The notes below the pieces were generated by a model, which was not told the DNA's origin, made no database searches, and saw only the letters and a list, made by a program, of their open reading frames with translations. A stretch of 64,000 bases of DNA. Origin: Actinomycetospora sp. NBRC 106375 (GTDB lineage Bacteria; Actinomycetota; Actinomycetes; Mycobacteriales; Pseudonocardiaceae). The stretch covers positions 1 to 64,000 of the forward strand of contig NZ_BSTS01000012.1 in the NCBI RefSeq assembly GCF_030269665.1, written 5' to 3'. Shown one piece after another: positions 7,879 to 15,673 of the stretch. Made by a program: the position numbers and the translations under genes. Every line of letters starts with the position of its first letter. Position 1 is the stretch's first letter.

Positions 7879-9151
7879 CGGGGTCGGTCGGCAGGCTCAG
7901 GTCCCCGAGACGCCACCCGGACCCCGCCAGCGCGTCGGCGAGCACGCCGGCGATGACGGGTCGCGGCGCGAGGCAGTCCTCGCAGGCCTGCGGCCCGGCG
8001 GCGATGTCGACCGCGACGGCGCCGCCGCGCACGGACCACGTCAGCGCGTAGCCGTCCCGGGCGACGAGGTGCCGCAGCGGGGCCAGCGCGCGGTCGAGGT
8101 CGCCGTCCTCGACCGCCACCGTGGGCGGCGGCCCGCCGCGGGGCCCGAAGGTGTCGACGACCGCCGAGACCCCCGCGTTCGCGGCGCCGGCGACCACCAC
8201 GAGCACGGCCTCCGGCGACGTCAGCGCGTGCAGCCCGGACTCCACGTGGCCGGTGGCCTCGGGGTGGTCGTCGGGCACCCGCCAGCGCGTGGTCGACGAC
8301 ACCGCGGACTTGCCGACCGCGGCGAGCCGGTCCCGGTCGATCCACGACTCCTCGTGGACGGCGCGGGACACGTCGGCCTTCGACCAGCCGGCGTCCGCGA
8401 GCAGGTGCGCGTGCTCCGGGGAGAGCACGAGCGCGGCGCTGGTGCTCGCGTGCAGCAGCGCACCGGTGCGGGCGGCGGTGCCCGCGAGGTCGCGCAGCAG
8501 CTGCTCGGGGCGCGCGGTGTGCCGGGCCTCGACGTGGACGATCGAGCGGATGACGATCGCGGTGACGGTGCTCGACGCCGCGTCGAAGCCGAGGTCGACG
8601 TGCAGCGGGTCCCACGGGCTCGCCGCGGCGTTCTCGGCCAGGCAGCACGTGTGCTTGGCCGGGGTGCCCTGGGTGGCCTGGTCGAGCTCACCCGGCCGCA
8701 GACCGAAGATCGTGATCGCGGCGAGCCGGATGGCCCGGCCGATCGTCGCGTTGGCGCGGACCCCGGAGCCGAAGACGTTCCCCGCGGCGTTGAGCCCGAT
8801 CCGCTCGGCGACCGGGCCGTTGACCAGCACCATCGGCGCCGTGCCGGTGGTCGACTGCCAGATGCCGCGGCCCGGGTAGCGCTCGGCGCGCAGCGAGTCC
8901 CACGCCGCGAGGACCACCGGGAAGTACTCCGGGCGGCAGCCGGCCATCACGGCGGTGACGGCGGCCAGGCGCACGGTCGCGGCGCGCCCGATCTGCGGCA
9001 GGTCGAGCAGGACCTCGTCGGGGTCGCGCGCCGTCGTCGCGAGGAGCTCGGCCAGCGCGTCCTCGGTGCACGGCACCACCGGCAGCCCGTCGGTCCAGCC
9101 CGCGTCGTAGCAGTGCTCGATGGCCGCGCGGGCCACCCGTGGGTCAGGCAT
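7859..9151 (-). CDS. Uncharacterised partner protein of the UGSC selenoprotein
   Basis: 430 residues, last gene of a six-gene operon. Its ATG overlaps the stop codon of the selenoprotein gene, so translation is coupled. Conserved-looking stretches are HCYDAGWTDGLPVVPCTE near the N-terminus, the RAATVRLAAVTAVMAGCRPEY segment, VNGPVAERIGLN, and KHTCCLAEN followed by SPWDPLHVDLGFD. A C-x-x-C motif (C390-E-D-C393) lies near the C-terminus. No signal peptide or membrane segment. From memory, proteins with this segment recur beside UGSC proteins but have no established activity. The cysteine pairs suggest a thiol/selenol exchange partner; this is inference. Confidence 0.75.
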   Translation of the reverse strand: MPDPRVARAAIEHCYDAGWTDGLPVVPCTEDALAELLATTARDPDEVLLDLPQIGRAATVRLAAVTAVMAGCRPEYFPVVLAAWDSLRAERYPGRGIWQSTTGTAPMVLVNGPVAERIGLNAAGNVFGSGVRANATIGRAIRLAAITIFGLRPGELDQATQGTPAKHTCCLAENAAASPWDPLHVDLGFDAASSTVTAIVIRSIVHVEARHTARPEQLLRDLAGTAARTGALLHASTSAALVLSPEHAHLLADAGWSKADVSRAVHEESWIDRDRLAAVGKSAVSSTTRWRVPDDHPEATGHVESGLHALTSPEAVLVVVAGAANAGVSAVVDTFGPRGGPPPTVAVEDGDLDRALAPLRHLVARDGYALTWSVRGGAVAVDIAAGPQACEDCLAPRPVIAGVLADALAGSGWRLGDLSLPTDPVMPPPE

Positions 9152-9692
9152 CCGGCACCCCCAGGATCGCGAGGACGCGGGGGACGATCGCGTCCGCCCG
9201 CGCGGCGACGCCGTCACGATCGAGGCTCGCCAGCGGATGGGGCAGCACCGCGTACGGGAAGTCGGGGTGGCCCTGGACCCGCGCCATCGCCCCCGCGGCG
9301 GCCGTGAACGCGTCGGTGCACAGCGATACGGCCGGCACGCCCGCGCGCTCGAGTGCGATCCCGTCGGCCAGACTGGCCGCGCTGCAGGAGCCTCAATCGC
9401 CGATGGCGGTGACGGCCACGTCGCAGGAACGCAGCATCCGCAGGATCTGGTCCTCGTCGGCCGGGGTGCCGAAGTAGCCCTTGGTCTCGCGGACGACGGC
9501 GGCGAGCCGGAAGCGGTGACCGAGCCGCTCGGCGAGCGCGTCGAGCAGCGCCCCGGCGTTGGGCTTGCCGTTGTCGAGCAGGCCGAGCCGCAGCCCGTCG
9601 AGGGTCGCCGGCCGCGGGGTCAGCGCCGGGTCGGCGTCGCGGGCCCCGCCACCCGACGGGTCGAGGATCGGCGGGTCCCAGGTGGTCGTCAT
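9144..9692 (-). CDS. UGSC-family selenoprotein (in-frame TGA read as Sec100)
   Basis: The frame starts at ATG 9692 behind GAGGAG and reads 99 residues (LLDNGKPNAGALLDALAERL ... CDVAVTAIGD). It meets TGA at 9395-9393 and continues in the same frame as GSCSAASLADGIALERAGVP to a real TGA at 9146-9144. The TGA stands exactly at the first position of the U-G-S-C motif that defines the UGSC (seleno)protein family, so residue 100 is best read as selenocysteine, giving 182 residues. A SECIS-like hairpin follows immediately. The motif sits after a beta-strand/loop (VAVTAIGD), as a redox-active selenol would. Upstream is an FAD oxidoreductase gene (11 bp away), downstream the overlapping partner gene. 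Function is unknown; a conventional gene call would wrongly split or truncate it. Requires selA/B/C/D elsewhere in the genome. Confidence 0.88.
9365..9379 (-). promoter_or_regulatory. Putative bacterial SECIS hairpin
   Basis: Counting the U of UGA as 1, bases 17-21 (CGGCC) pair perfectly with 27-31 (GGCCG), leaving loop A22-G23-U24-C25-U26. In the E. coli fdhF SECIS the key unpaired bases contacted by SelB are G23 and U24 at this same distance from UGA, in a loop AGGUCU. The agreement in stem, spacing and loop supports decoding of the UGA as selenocysteine. Structure was judged by eye, not folded. Confidence 0.7.
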
Positions 9693-9703
9693 GCGCGTGC
9701 TCC

Positions 9704-10993
9704 TCAGGAGTCGAGGTTCGCCGTCAACCGCGCCCCGAGCGCGGCGTGGTCGATCGCGTGCACCGAGCCGGTGCCCGCGAGGTCGAGAGCGTGCGCGGCG
9801 CCGACGCCCATCGCCGAGCACGGGCCCATGACCCGCACGCTCGAGAGCGCGGCGGCGTCGCCGTCGACGCAGCGGCCGGCGGCGACGAGGTTCGTCACGT
9901 CCGGCGGGGTCATCGCCGCGAGCGGCACGTAGTGCACGTGGTCGGCGTCGAAGGTCTCCCACACGTAGCCCTCGACGCGGTCGTGCAGCTCGATCGGCCA
10001 GGCGGTGCGGGCGACGGCGTCGGTCGGGCGCCGTCCGGAACGGACGTCGTCGACCGTGACCTGCCCGGCACCGACGATCCACCGGGTCTGGCGCCGTCCG
10101 GGGAAGCCGTAGGCCCGCACGCGGGCCTTCCCGAAGGCCGCGGGGAACTCGGCGCGCAGGAACGCCACCACGCGGTCGGCCTGCTCGCGGCCCGCGAGCT
10201 GGGCCGCGGCGGCCGCCACGGGGTCGAGCGGCGCCTCGACGTGGGTCATGTTCATGACCGCCTGGTCGCGGCCGGTGAAGAAGAACGCGAGCCCGTCGCG
10301 GCGCACGAGCCCGTAGTCCGAGACGCGGGCGCCGACGCGCGCCGCGAGCTCGGCGGGGTCGGGCCGGGCGTCCTCGTCGAGGCGCTCGAGCACGATCTGC
10401 TGGCTGCCGTAGATCGGGCGCTCGGGCACGCGGCACGGCAGGCCCGCGTGCCAGGTCAGGGCGGCGTCCCCGCTGGCGTCGACGAACCCCGTCGCGTCGA
10501 CGACGACGTCGCCGTACCGCGTGCCCGCCCGGACCCGGGTGAGCCGCCCGTCGGCGACCTCGACCCCCTGCACCGACGCCCCGAGCACGACCCGGACCCC
10601 GGCGTCGCGGACGGCCCGCTCGACCCAGCGCCCGAGCGCCACCTCGTCGTAGCTGACCGTCACGGTGTGCCGGTGGTGGTAGGCGAGGTCCCCGGACGCG
10701 CCGAGGTCGGCGAGGATCCCGTCGAACACGTGACGGGTCAGCCGGCGGTACCCCGGCGCGTTGCCGAACACCCCGCAGAACAGCCCGATCAGCGAGGTGA
10801 CCATCTGGCCGCCCAGCACGGGCAGCGCGTCGACCAGGACGACGTCGCGGCCCAGACGGGCGGCCTCGAGCGCCGCGGACACCCCGGCGATCCCCGCGCC
10901 GACCACGCACACGTCCGCGCGCAGCGCGTGCGGCGCCTCGTCGGCCGGGCGGACGACGGTGTCGAGCCGCAGCGGCGTCAGCGGATGGGGCAC
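9704..10993 (-). CDS. FAD-dependent oxidoreductase (FAD_oxidored type)
   Basis: 429 residues. A Rossmann FAD-binding motif is near the N-terminus (DVCVVGAGIAGVSAALEAARLGRDVVLVD, glycines at about 32-37). The central VVDATGFVDASGDAAL and the C-terminal VAAGRCVDGDAAALSSVRVMGPCSAMGVGAAHAL are typical of the family that includes many substrate-specific flavin oxidoreductases next to catabolic genes. It starts with GTG one base after the permease stop and ends 11 bp before the selenoprotein start. It probably supplies the redox chemistry of the pathway, perhaps to the selenoprotein. Substrate unknown. Confidence 0.85.
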   Translation of the reverse strand: MPHPLTPLRLDTVVRPADEAPHALRADVCVVGAGIAGVSAALEAARLGRDVVLVDALPVLGGQMVTSLIGLFCGVFGNAPGYRRLTRHVFDGILADLGASGDLAYHHRHTVTVSYDEVALGRWVERAVRDAGVRVVLGASVQGVEVADGRLTRVRAGTRYGDVVVDATGFVDASGDAALTWHAGLPCRVPERPIYGSQQIVLERLDEDARPDPAELAARVGARVSDYGLVRRDGLAFFFTGRDQAVMNMTHVEAPLDPVAAAAAQLAGREQADRVVAFLRAEFPAAFGKARVRAYGFPGRRQTRWIVGAGQVTVDDVRSGRRPTDAVARTAWPIELHDRVEGYVWETFDADHVHYVPLAAMTPPDVTNLVAAGRCVDGDAAALSSVRVMGPCSAMGVGAAHALDLAGTGSVHAIDHAALGARLTANLDS

Positions 10994-10994
10994 G

Positions 10995-11786
10995 TCACGC
11001 GAACTCCTTCTCGCTCACCGACTCGTGCCACGGGATCACGAGGCGCTTGGCGAGGTTGACCGCGAAGAAGAGCACGGAGCCGACCGCGGCGAGCAGGACG
11101 ATGACGGCGAACAGCGCCGGGGCGTCGAGGGCGTTGAGGCTCGAGACCACGAGGAAGCCGAGGCCCTCGTTGCCGCCCAGGTACTCCCCCACGATCGCGC
11201 CGATCACGGAGAAGACGATCGCGACCTCCATGCCGGCGAAGACGTAGGGCAGCGTGCTCGGCAGCTCGAGGTTGCGGAACGTCGACCAGCGGCTCGCGCC
11301 GAGACCCCGCATCACGTCGCGGTGGCCCGGGTCGACCGAGCGCACGCCGAGCAGCACGTTCAGCAGGATCGGGAAGAACGCCAGGATCGCGGCCATGATC
11401 ACCTTCGAGGTGAGCCCGAAGCCGAACCAGATCACGAAGATCGGGATGAGGGCGACCTTCGGCACGACCTGGAAGGCGACCAGGGCCGGGCGCATCGCGA
11501 CCTCGAGCCACGCGACCCGCCCGAGCACCCACCCGCCGAGCACCCCGAGCACCAGCGCGATGACGAAGCCCGTGAGCACCTCGGAGACGGTCACCTGCAC
11601 GTGGCCCCAGGTCTCCGGGTCGACCAGCAGCTCGCCCAGGGACGCGGCCACCGCCGACGGCGGCGGGAGGACGAACTCCGAGATGCCGAACACCGACACC
11701 ACCAGCGACCAGACGACCACCAGCAGGACGAGCAGGACCGGCGCCGAGATCCAGGGCAGCCATTTCGAGAGCCCGCGCTGTTCCAT
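10995..11786 (-). CDS. ABC transporter permease, NitT/TauT (SsuC-like) type
   Basis: 263 residues with about six membrane helices, beginning LPWISAPVLLVLLVVVWSLV. The BPD_transp_1 (EAA) region lies in the second half (MRGLGASRWSTFRNLELPSTLPYVFAGMEVA), the contact site for the ATPase. Homologues import nitrate, taurine, alkanesulfonates, pyrimidine precursors or aromatic acids. The ATG lies one base past the ATPase stop. Works with the adjacent ATPase and binding lipoprotein as one importer in the plasma membrane. Confidence 0.92.
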   Translation of the reverse strand: MEQRGLSKWLPWISAPVLLVLLVVVWSLVVSVFGISEFVLPPPSAVAASLGELLVDPETWGHVQVTVSEVLTGFVIALVLGVLGGWVLGRVAWLEVAMRPALVAFQVVPKVALIPIFVIWFGFGLTSKVIMAAILAFFPILLNVLLGVRSVDPGHRDVMRGLGASRWSTFRNLELPSTLPYVFAGMEVAIVFSVIGAIVGEYLGGNEGLGFLVVSSLNALDAPALFAVIVLLAAVGSVLFFAVNLAKRLVIPWHESVSEKEFA

Positions 11787-11787
11787 C

Positions 11788-12615
11788 TCAGTCCTCCTCG
11801 TCCAGCGCCCCGCGCAGCGACCGGACCGTCTCCCTGAAGCCGGGCTCCACGTCGATCTCCAGCTCGCGGGGACGGGCGAGGTCGACGTCGACGACGGAGT
11901 GGATCCGGCCCGGCCGCGGGGAGAGCAGCACGACCCGGTCGGCCAGGAAGACCGCCTCGGGGATCGAGTGCGTCACGAACACCACGGTGGCGCCGGTGCT
12001 CGCCGCGATGCTCTGCAGCTCCATGTTCATCCGGTCGCGGGTCAGGGCGTCGAGCGCGCCGAACGGCTCGTCCATGAGCAGCACGCTCGGGTCGCAGCTC
12101 AGTGCCCGGGCGATCGCCGCGCGCTGGCGCATCCCGCCGGACAGCTCGCGTGGCAGCGACTTCTCAAAGCCGCCGAGCCCGACGAGGTCGCACAGCTCGT
12201 GGGCCCGCGCCCGCCGCGTGGCCCGGTCGGTCCCGCGCAGCTTGAGCGGGAGCGCGACGTTGTCCTCGATCGAGAACCAGGGGAAGAGGTTCGCGTCCTG
12301 GAAGACCAGCCCGAAGCGGCTCACGGTCTCCTCGTCGCGCCGCGTGCCGCGCCACACCGGGCGCCCGCCCGCGCGCACCTCACCGGCGGTCGGCGGGAGC
12401 AGGCCCGCGAGGATCCGCAGCAGGGTGGTCTTGCCGCAGCCGGAGCGGCCGACCAGCGCCACGAACTCGCCGCTCGCCACGCTCAGGTCGATGCCGCGCA
12501 GGGCCTCCGTGCTGCCGCGCCGCGAGCTGTAGACCTTGTCGACGCCCGCCAGTTCGAGCTCGAGGTGCGTCACGGCGCTCGCGGGGGCGGCCTGTTCCAG
12601 GAGGTGGTCGGTCAT
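11788..12615 (-). CDS. ABC transporter ATP-binding protein, NitT/TauT (SsuB-like) type
   Basis: 275 residues. Walker A GRSGCGKTTLLR (about residue 56), Q-loop in LVFQDANLFPW, signature LSGGMRQRAAIARAL, Walker B VLLMDEPFGALDA and the switch histidine in VVFVTHSIPEA are all present. It begins one base after the binding-protein stop and is followed directly by the permease. It energises the importer of this operon. The substrate class cannot be fixed from the ATPase. Confidence 0.94.
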   Translation of the reverse strand: MTDHLLEQAAPASAVTHLELELAGVDKVYSSRRGSTEALRGIDLSVASGEFVALVGRSGCGKTTLLRILAGLLPPTAGEVRAGGRPVWRGTRRDEETVSRFGLVFQDANLFPWFSIEDNVALPLKLRGTDRATRRARAHELCDLVGLGGFEKSLPRELSGGMRQRAAIARALSCDPSVLLMDEPFGALDALTRDRMNMELQSIAASTGATVVFVTHSIPEAVFLADRVVLLSPRPGRIHSVVDVDLARPRELEIDVEPGFRETVRSLRGALDEED

Positions 12616-12616
12616 G

Positions 12617-13672
12617 TCAGGTCCCGAGCAGATCGTTGGTGAACCACGGGTCGGGCTGCAGGCCGCCGGGCATGATGCGGGCGGCGGTCAGCTCGGCGTA
12701 CGTGGCCTGCCAGCGGGCGGGGTCGGTGCGCATGAGGTTCTGCGGTCCCGCCGCGTTCCAGTTCGCGGTGTAGGCCCGCAGGCTGGTCTTCGCCAGCTCG
12801 GTGTCCTGCAGGATCGGGAAGTCGTAGCGGCTGCGGATCGTCGCGAGCGTCTGGTCGCCGGTCGGGTCGGACAGCACCGCGCCGACGGCCGACCGGATCC
12901 CGCGCAGGTAGCGGGTCATGAGGTCGCGGTTGCGCGGGTCGTCGAGCTGCGGGCGCGACGTCGCGTAGAGCTGGGCGCCGCTGGAGATCACGTCGGCCGG
13001 GTTGAACACGACGGCGTCCGGGCGCTGGGTGCGCAGCTGCTCGGAGGTGTCCAGCGACGCGACGTAGGCGGCGATGCGGCCCTGCGCGACGAGGTCGAAC
13101 ACGCCCGGGGCGACGCCGACGACCTGGCGCTGGACGCTCGCCGGGTCGACGCCGCCGCGGGCGAGCACGAGGTCGAGGGTGGTCTCGCTGGTGCCGCCCT
13201 GCGACGGCAGCCCGATCGTCTTGCCGGCGAAGTCGGCCGGCGTCCGGATCGGCGCGCTCGCCGCGGAGACCATCCGCACCGTGACCTGCTGGAGCATCGT
13301 GCTGACGTTGACCAGCGGCGCGTTCCGCTGACCGACGGCGATCATCGTCTCGATGTCGCCGATGCGGGACACGAGCGCGCTGCCCGCGATGAGCGTCTGG
13401 ATCGCCTGGGCCGACCCGCGCGTGGTCTGGAACTGCACGTCCAGGCCTTCCCGCGCGAAGTGCCCACCGGCCGCGGCGACGAGCTCCGGGGTGAAGGAGA
13501 GCGTCTCCAGCGGCAGGACGTTGAGGAAGACGACCCGGTCGCCGGACCCGCCGGGCCCGGAGGAGCAGGCGGGGACGACCACCGCCGCGGCCCCGACCGT
13601 CGCGGCGAGGCCGGCGCGGTGCAGGAACCGGCGGCGCGACAGCGCCGGGGTCATCGGGAACGACGTCGTCAC
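12617..13672 (-). CDS. ABC transporter substrate-binding lipoprotein, Tat-exported (NMT1/SsuA-like)
   Basis: First gene of the operon. The GTG at 13672 is preferred because a GAGGAGG lies six bases before it. The N-terminus has a twin-arginine signal SRRRFLHRAG and a lipobox VVPAC with Cys36, so the mature protein (351-residue precursor) is lipid-anchored outside the membrane. The body fits the NMT1/THI5 and SsuA fold (LETLSFTPELVAAAGGHFAREGLDVQF; FAGKTIGLPSQGGTSE; PWFTNDLL). Tat export suggests folding in the cytoplasm. Ligand unknown, probably a small anionic organic compound. Confidence 0.9.
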   Translation of the reverse strand: MTTSFPMTPALSRRRFLHRAGLAATVGAAAVVVPACSSGPGGSGDRVVFLNVLPLETLSFTPELVAAAGGHFAREGLDVQFQTTRGSAQAIQTLIAGSALVSRIGDIETMIAVGQRNAPLVNVSTMLQQVTVRMVSAASAPIRTPADFAGKTIGLPSQGGTSETTLDLVLARGGVDPASVQRQVVGVAPGVFDLVAQGRIAAYVASLDTSEQLRTQRPDAVVFNPADVISSGAQLYATSRPQLDDPRNRDLMTRYLRGIRSAVGAVLSDPTGDQTLATIRSRYDFPILQDTELAKTSLRAYTANWNAAGPQNLMRTDPARWQATYAELTAARIMPGGLQPDPWFTNDLLGT

Positions 13673-13800
13673 CCGAGCCTCCTCGGTCTCGCCTCGTGGT
13701 GGCGCGCCCGGGGAATGGTGGAAACGCATCCCTCGACGGCCGAAATCACACTACGAACGATTCCGATCCGGCGGGAAATCAGTAGTTCGAATTGACGTCA
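13673..13800 (-). promoter_or_regulatory. Likely promoter region of the transporter-selenoprotein operon
   Basis: 128 bp between the LysR gene and the operon start. It contains a loose dyad gattccgatccggcgggaaatc (13758-13779), whose ends GATTcC/GGaAATC are inverted, flanked by actacgaac and gtagttcg. That spacing is compatible with a LysR-type site. No clear -35/-10 pair could be picked with confidence. Confidence 0.35.
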
Positions 13801-14784
13801 TCATCCGGGTGTATGGCCGCTCGCCGTGATCATCCCGAGATCGGTGTCCGGGGAGATCCGGGCCGCCTGGCGGACCACGCCGCGCAGCCACCGGTGCGAC
13901 GGGTCGTCGTCGACGCGGTGGTGCCACCACAGGCACTCGACGATCTCGGGAGGGTCGCCGGGACAGGGCACGATGACCAGGTCCGGGTGGTCGGCGAAGG
14001 TCACCGCGAGGCGCCGCTGCATCACGGCCACCCGGTCGGTGCCGGCCACGAAGTAGGGCGTCGCGCGGTAGCTGTCGACGCGGACCGCGACCCGGGGGCG
14101 GCGGGAGAGCCGGGACAGCAACGGGGTCAGCGGGTAGCTGGCCGGGTAGCCGCCGTCGGGGTGGTGCGGCACCACCCACGGCAGCTCCTCGAGGTCGGGC
14201 AGCGCGAGCCGCTCGGCGGCCGGGTGGTGCCGGTCGATCACGCAGACCCACCGGTCGCGGAAGAGCTCGAGGTCGCGGATCCCGGCGGTCCGCAGGGCCT
14301 GGGTCGGCGCGGAGATGATCCCGTCGATGACGCGCAGCGTGTCCAGCGGATCGGTCGGCAGCGCCTCGTTGACGATCTTGACGTGGAGCCGGGTGCCGGG
14401 CGCGGCCCGGTACATCGCGCGCGACAGCGACTCGCCGAGCGCGCAGACCGCGTAGTCGGGCATGAGGAGGGTGAACTCGCGCTGCGAGTCCTCCGGCCGG
14501 AAGTCCCCGGTGGTGACGAACAGGGCCTCCAGGCCCTCGCAGACCGGCTCGACCTGGCCGGCGAGCTGCTCGGCGAGCGGCGAGAGCACGAACTGCGCGC
14601 CGTTGCGGACCAGCAGCTCGTCGGCGAAGTGGCGGCGCAGCCGCAGCAGGGCGGCGCTGGCGGCGGGCTGGGTGACCCCGATCCGCTCGGCGGCCCGTGT
14701 CACGTTGCGCTCGCGCAGCAGCTCCCGGAGGAACACGACGAGGTTGAGGTCGAGGTTGGCCAGCGACGCGCGCGGGCGGCTCAT
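13801..14784 (-). CDS. LysR-family transcriptional regulator (NodD-like)
   Basis: 327 residues. N-terminal helix-turn-helix LRERNVTRAAERIGVTQPAASAALLRLR (about 21-48), followed by a periplasmic-binding-like effector domain (REFTLLMPDYAV ... RDRWVCVIDRHHPAA). The FRPEDSQREF linker is typical of the NodD/NahR-type branch. It lies directly upstream of, and in the same direction as, the transporter-selenoprotein operon and downstream of the hydrolase genes, so it probably senses the pathway substrate and controls one or both transcription units. Confidence 0.88.
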   Translation of the reverse strand: MSRPRASLANLDLNLVVFLRELLRERNVTRAAERIGVTQPAASAALLRLRRHFADELLVRNGAQFVLSPLAEQLAGQVEPVCEGLEALFVTTGDFRPEDSQREFTLLMPDYAVCALGESLSRAMYRAAPGTRLHVKIVNEALPTDPLDTLRVIDGIISAPTQALRTAGIRDLELFRDRWVCVIDRHHPAAERLALPDLEELPWVVPHHPDGGYPASYPLTPLLSRLSRRPRVAVRVDSYRATPYFVAGTDRVAVMQRRLAVTFADHPDLVIVPCPGDPPEIVECLWWHHRVDDDPSHRWLRGVVRQAARISPDTDLGMITASGHTPG

Positions 14785-14839
14785 CGGTGACCCGCCGTCG
14801 GTGGCATGCCCGATTCTGGTGGGTCCGGCACCGGCCGCG

Positions 14840-15673
14840 TCAACGGTCGAGGAGCTCCCGCAGCGCCGCCAGCGTCTCCGCGGGGCGCTCCTCGGCGACG
14901 TGGTGACCGCAGGCGAGGGCCCGTCCGGTGGCAGCGGGGGCCCACCGCTGCCACGTCCCGAGCGGGTCGGGCGCCCGCCCGAGCGGTCCCGTCTCGCCCC
15001 AGAGCACCAGGGTCGGGCAGGCGATGGCGCGACGGTCCCGGTCGGCCTCGTCGTGGGCGACGTCGGCGGTGACGCCGGCCCGGTAGTCGGCGCACATCGC
15101 CGCGACGACCTCGGGGCGGCGCCAGGCCTCGCGGTACGGAGCGGGGTCGGGCACGTGGCGGGCGAAGAACGCGTCCGGGTCGGCCAGGATCATCCGCCCC
15201 GGCACGCCCCCGGGCTGGGCCAGGAAGAACCAGTGCCAGGCCGCGAGCGCGAAGGACGCGTCGACGGTCGCGACCACGTCCCCGGTCGGCAGGACGTCGA
15301 GCACGGCGAGGGCCGCGACGGCGCCGGGGTGGTCCAGGGCGAGCCGGTAGGCGCAGCGGGCGCCGCGGTCGTGGCCGACGACGGTGAAGCGCTCGTGACC
15401 CAGCGCCGCCATCACGGCGATCTGGTCGCGGGCCATCGCGCGCTTGTCGAACCGGGCGGTCGCCGGCGCCGTGCTCGCCCCGTAGCCCCGCAGGTCGGCG
15501 GCCACCACCGTGTGGTCGCGGGCCAGGTCCGGGGCGACGGCGTGCCACATCGCCGAGGTCTGCGGCCACCCGTGCAGCAGCAGGACCGGCGGCCCGGACC
15601 CCGCGACGTGGATGCGGATCCGGACGCCCGGCTCGGTCTCGACGTCGCTCGGGGCGAAGCCGGGCAGGGTCAC
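14840..15673 (-). CDS. Alpha/beta hydrolase, haloacetate (fluoroacetate) dehalogenase-like
   Basis: 277 residues; its GTG overlaps the stop of the preceding amidohydrolase gene (GTGA). Oxyanion region HGWPQ (34-38), ADLRGYGAS, nucleophile elbow GHDRGAR with Asp102, and a C-terminal His257 in GHH. All landmark residues of fluoroacetate dehalogenase have counterparts: Asp nucleophile, Arg103 and Arg106 (carboxylate binding), and the halide pocket His147-Trp148 (AWHWFFL) and Tyr197 (ADYRAG). It could hydrolyse a haloacid, or an epoxide or ester of the same shape. The fit to haloacid chemistry is good but is inferred from motifs alone. Confidence 0.8.
   Translation of the reverse strand: MTLPGFAPSDVETEPGVRIRIHVAGSGPPVLLLHGWPQTSAMWHAVAPDLARDHTVVAADLRGYGASTAPATARFDKRAMARDQIAVMAALGHERFTVVGHDRGARCAYRLALDHPGAVAALAVLDVLPTGDVVATVDASFALAAWHWFFLAQPGGVPGRMILADPDAFFARHVPDPAPYREAWRRPEVVAAMCADYRAGVTADVAHDEADRDRRAIACPTLVLWGETGPLGRAPDPLGTWQRWAPAATGRALACGHHVAEERPAETLAALRELLDR

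Noticed and set aside
9393-9395. TGA in the UGSC gene as an ordinary nonsense mutation or sequencing error
   Set aside because: It coincides exactly with the family's Sec position and is followed by a correctly spaced SECIS-like hairpin; decay would not place it there.
12536-13795. Plus-strand open frame of 419 codons opposite the substrate-binding protein
   Set aside because: Low-complexity Arg/Gly/Val shadow; the minus strand has a signal peptide, lipobox and family motifs.
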